A stretch of DNA of 64,000 nucleotides from Senegalia massiliensis. GTDB taxonomy: Bacteria; Bacillota; Clostridia; Tissierellales; SIT17. The translations under genes were made by a program, and so were the position numbers. The DNA lies in assembly GCF_009911265.1 (NCBI RefSeq), contig NZ_QXXA01000006.1:173423-237422 (forward strand), read 5' to 3'. Position 1 is the first letter of the stretch. Every line of letters begins with the position of its first letter. Under the pieces are notes generated by a model. The model searched no databases and was not told the origin of the DNA. It saw only the letters and a list, made by a program, of their open reading frames with translations. This document shows positions 62,014 to 64,000 of the stretch, one piece after another.

Positions 62014-62710
62014 TACCATATACAACTGTTCTTGCATCATCGAATTCATAACTGCAAGTTGATAAAGTAATTATATCTTCATCAGTTTTAAGTTCTAAAT
62101 CTCTGTGAAAAAGTGATTCTTTCTTTATATAACCTATATAATCTAAAAATTCCTCCGAAGAATTAAAATTTGTTCTTATATAATTTGAATCACCTTTAAA
62201 AACATTTACAGAAAGTATTTTATATTCTATTTTTCCACTGCCTGTATCAATATAGAAACTATCATTGTTATCAAAAAAATCTTTGTTTTTATATTTTGTT
62301 AACTCTTTAAACATAGTACCATCTTTCATATGATGCCCATAAATAATTGTATTTTTATCGTCCCAATTTTTATTTCTATAGTCCATAAATATAGAACCAT
62401 GAATTGATTTTTCATCTTCTATATTATGATATAAATAATGAAAATTATCTTTTCCTTTTACAATAGGATAATCAATATTTGTATTTGGAACTTCTATCCA
62501 TCCTACCATGTTTTCATTTATTTTTTTAAAAGGATTAGTACCAATATCAGAGTTATTTTTATCATTATCTTTTGAAAGTGTCTCATACTTTGAAACTGTT
62601 TCTTTATATAATTTTTTGTTACTTATACTATCATAAATATAACTACCTATATTATAAGAAGAAATTAATAATATTATTAATGAAATTACTATTATAACTT
62701 TTCTTATCAT
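62003..62710 (-). CDS. srtB: Class B sortase
   Basis: A 235-residue membrane transpeptidase. An N-terminal helix (about 4-26, IVISLIILLISSYNIGSYIY) anchors it with the catalytic domain outside. GWIEVPNTNIDYPIVKGKDN, the active His in IIYGHHMKDGTMF and Cys in ITLSTCSYEFDDAR (about 218) with Arg identify class B. It is convergent with the B12 operon and 17 nt from its last gene. Its likely substrate is the surface protein at 55081-57813, whose SPKTED signal resembles the SPxT motifs used by clostridial SrtB. Confidence 0.93.
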   Translation of the reverse strand: MIRKVIIVISLIILLISSYNIGSYIYDSISNKKLYKETVSKYETLSKDNDKNNSDIGTNPFKKINENMVGWIEVPNTNIDYPIVKGKDNFHYLYHNIEDEKSIHGSIFMDYRNKNWDDKNTIIYGHHMKDGTMFKELTKYKNKDFFDNNDSFYIDTGSGKIEYKILSVNVFKGDSNYIRTNFNSSEEFLDYIGYIKKESLFHRDLELKTDEDIITLSTCSYEFDDARTVVYGIKK

Positions 62711-62748
62711 TTTATCACCTTTTTTCTATACATCTTTAGTCTATTATA

Positions 62749-63819
62749 TCATTGTTTATAGTTTTTATAAAATCCTTTCAAACCACATAAATAGCATAAA
62801 TTCTCTATTACTATAAATAAAATTATAAACAAACCAAGGTATCCAAATAATGGATATAGTGTGGATATTAAATTGGAAAAACCTATATATGATAATGGAA
62901 AAGATAATAATGGTAATATAAAAGCTAAGATATTTTTCTTTATATTAGTTTCTTTATTTATTCTTGTTATTAAGCTAAATCCACTTCCTATTGCTGTAGT
63001 AAACATAGCAGATAATATTATAAATGCATAAATATATAAAAACAAACTATTTATATTAGACGCTATAATTAACATAGGAACTTCAACCCCTAATATATCA
63101 GTATATTTGATTAATATAGGTATTAATATAAATAAGGCCATTAACCCTAATATGCTTCCACCAAATAACCCTACCTTAATTATTTGCTTTTTAGTCTTTA
63201 ATAATGATTCTATTGTAACAAGTATTACAATGGAAGATAAACTATTATAACTTACATATAATATAGCTGAAGTTACCCAATTACCATTTTTAGTTATATT
63301 AATACCATCATTATTGCTAAAGTTTAATCCATTATTATTTATTATTAAAAATCCTATGACTACTATTCCAACAATTAAAATAGGTATTAAAATTGAATTT
63401 GCATAAGATAGCCCCTTCATACTAAATAGAAAAACTATCAATGTTAAAAATGACATTATAATTATTCCATAAATAAAATTTATATGTAATCTTTCTTTTA
63501 TTATTGTTGCTCCTCCAGAAATCATTATGGAGTAACTTATAAATAAATATAGACTTAATATCTTATCTACAATATCACCAAATCTTCTACCTAATATCTT
63601 TTGTAGTAAATCATCATAGCTCTTTATTTTATCCTGTTTTATTCTATATAAAATTATCATAGGTATTATAGAAAAAAGTATAGATGTTATTAAAACTCCA
63701 TATATTCCTTTTGTTCCATAAATTCCAAAAAAATAAGAGATTTCTTTTCCAGATGCAAATCCTGCTCCTATTATTGTTCCTATATATATAAATCCTGCCT
63801 TCATAGAATTCCTATCCAT
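62749..63819 (-). CDS. YkvI family membrane protein
   Basis: A 356-residue polytopic protein with about ten helices, of the YkvI family (LeuT/APC-like fold). The start reads AGFIYIGTIIGAGFASGKEI, the unwound first helix with GxGFASG. The ATG at 63819 has AGGAGG 7 nt upstream; a longer frame begins inside that site. Likely a transporter of an amino acid or related solute; no substrate can be named. Confidence 0.88.
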   Translation of the reverse strand: MDRNSMKAGFIYIGTIIGAGFASGKEISYFFGIYGTKGIYGVLITSILFSIIPMIILYRIKQDKIKSYDDLLQKILGRRFGDIVDKILSLYLFISYSIMISGGATIIKERLHINFIYGIIIMSFLTLIVFLFSMKGLSYANSILIPILIVGIVVIGFLIINNNGLNFSNNDGINITKNGNWVTSAILYVSYNSLSSIVILVTIESLLKTKKQIIKVGLFGGSILGLMALFILIPILIKYTDILGVEVPMLIIASNINSLFLYIYAFIILSAMFTTAIGSGFSLITRINKETNIKKNILAFILPLLSFPLSYIGFSNLISTLYPLFGYLGLFIILFIVIENLCYLCGLKGFYKNYKQ

Positions 63820-63940
63820 AAAAAAACCTCCTCTAAACATTCTATATGTTTAAAAGGAAGTTTATTATAAATATTTAAGCTTTATTTTCCGACTTTATAT
63901 GACAATTTCCCGGGCAATTATATAAATAAGCATAAAAAAA

Positions 63941-64000
63941 CCAGCAACGTCCTACTCTCCCAAGGCGTTACCACCTAAGTACCATCAGCGCTGAAGGGCT
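63941..64000 (-). rRNA. 5S ribosomal RNA, 3' part
   Basis: The minus strand reads GCGCTGATGGTACTT, then GGGAGAGTAGGACGTTGC, the 3' half of 5S rRNA, ending near 63941 before a T run. The 5' part lies beyond the window, and other rRNA genes probably follow. Confidence 0.95.

Noticed and set aside
1..64000. CRISPR arrays, insertion sequences or prophage genes
   Set aside because: No regularly spaced repeats, transposase or phage proteins were found; the only repeats are the Nudix leader pair, the tRNA-Lys fragment and within-protein repeats.

Overview
The window looks like the chromosome of a low-GC, Gram-positive, spore-forming anaerobe of the Clostridia (possibly Tissierellales or a relative; this is inference from gene content). 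Supporting signs are the spore maturation genes spmA/spmB, a WalRK system, DnaD/DnaI-type replication proteins, a flavodiiron protein, Na+-coupled decarboxylation, AT-rich spacers and strong AGGAGG ribosome binding sites. Most genes lie on the minus strand and several (walRK, rlmH, rpsF-ssb-rpsR, rplI, dnaB, rRNA) are usually near the replication origin, so the origin probably lies to the right.

Region 1 (1-8330): the 3' end of ung, a GNAT protein, two MerR regulator -> MATE efflux modules, a Nudix protein, an alpha/beta hydrolase and several decayed gene fragments. Each MATE gene is preceded by a TTGAC-type -35, a 19-bp spacer and TATAAT, the hallmark of MerR-controlled promoters.

Region 2 (8332-18122): an apparent malonate catabolic unit. 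A two-component system with an NtrC-like regulator lies upstream of a perfect sigma-54 promoter (14414-14429). That promoter drives a type III CoA-transferase, the malonate transporter MadLM and a four-subunit biotin-dependent Na+-pumping acyl-CoA decarboxylase (order A-D-C-B). The proposed route is malonate uptake, conversion to malonyl-CoA, then decarboxylation coupled to Na+ export.

Region 3 (18300-39300): small regulators and hypotheticals, then rlmH, a tiny CxxH/CxxC gene, htrA, yycJ, an M20 peptidase, an S66 peptidase, spmBA, lysA, murA, pepT, yycI, yycH, an exported protein of unknown role, walK and walR. The usual wal cluster is split by an insertion of seven genes between yycI and yycJ. 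A tail-anchored subtilase and an M23 peptidase follow.

Region 4 (39300-54600): DnaD and a DnaI-like loader on the plus strand; tRNA-Asp, -Val, -Glu and -Lys plus a tRNA-Lys fragment; a GNAT protein; a flavodiiron protein; the rpsF-ssb-rpsR and mazG-like-yybS-gdpP-rplI-dnaB genes; an aminotransferase; and a DUF951/MscS/DUF3343/YedF/CvpA group.

Region 5 (54700-62710): a cobalamin riboswitch controls a five-gene plus-strand operon. It encodes a large surface protein (DUF4430, alpha/alpha toroid, helical stalk, sorting signal), a DUF4430 lipoprotein, and an ECF transporter (T, fused double ATPase, S). A class B sortase gene is convergent with it. Together they look like a bacterial counterpart of intrinsic factor/transcobalamin: B12 capture at the wall, hand-over to a lipoprotein, then ECF import. 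The window ends with a YkvI-type membrane protein and the 3' part of a 5S rRNA on the minus strand.
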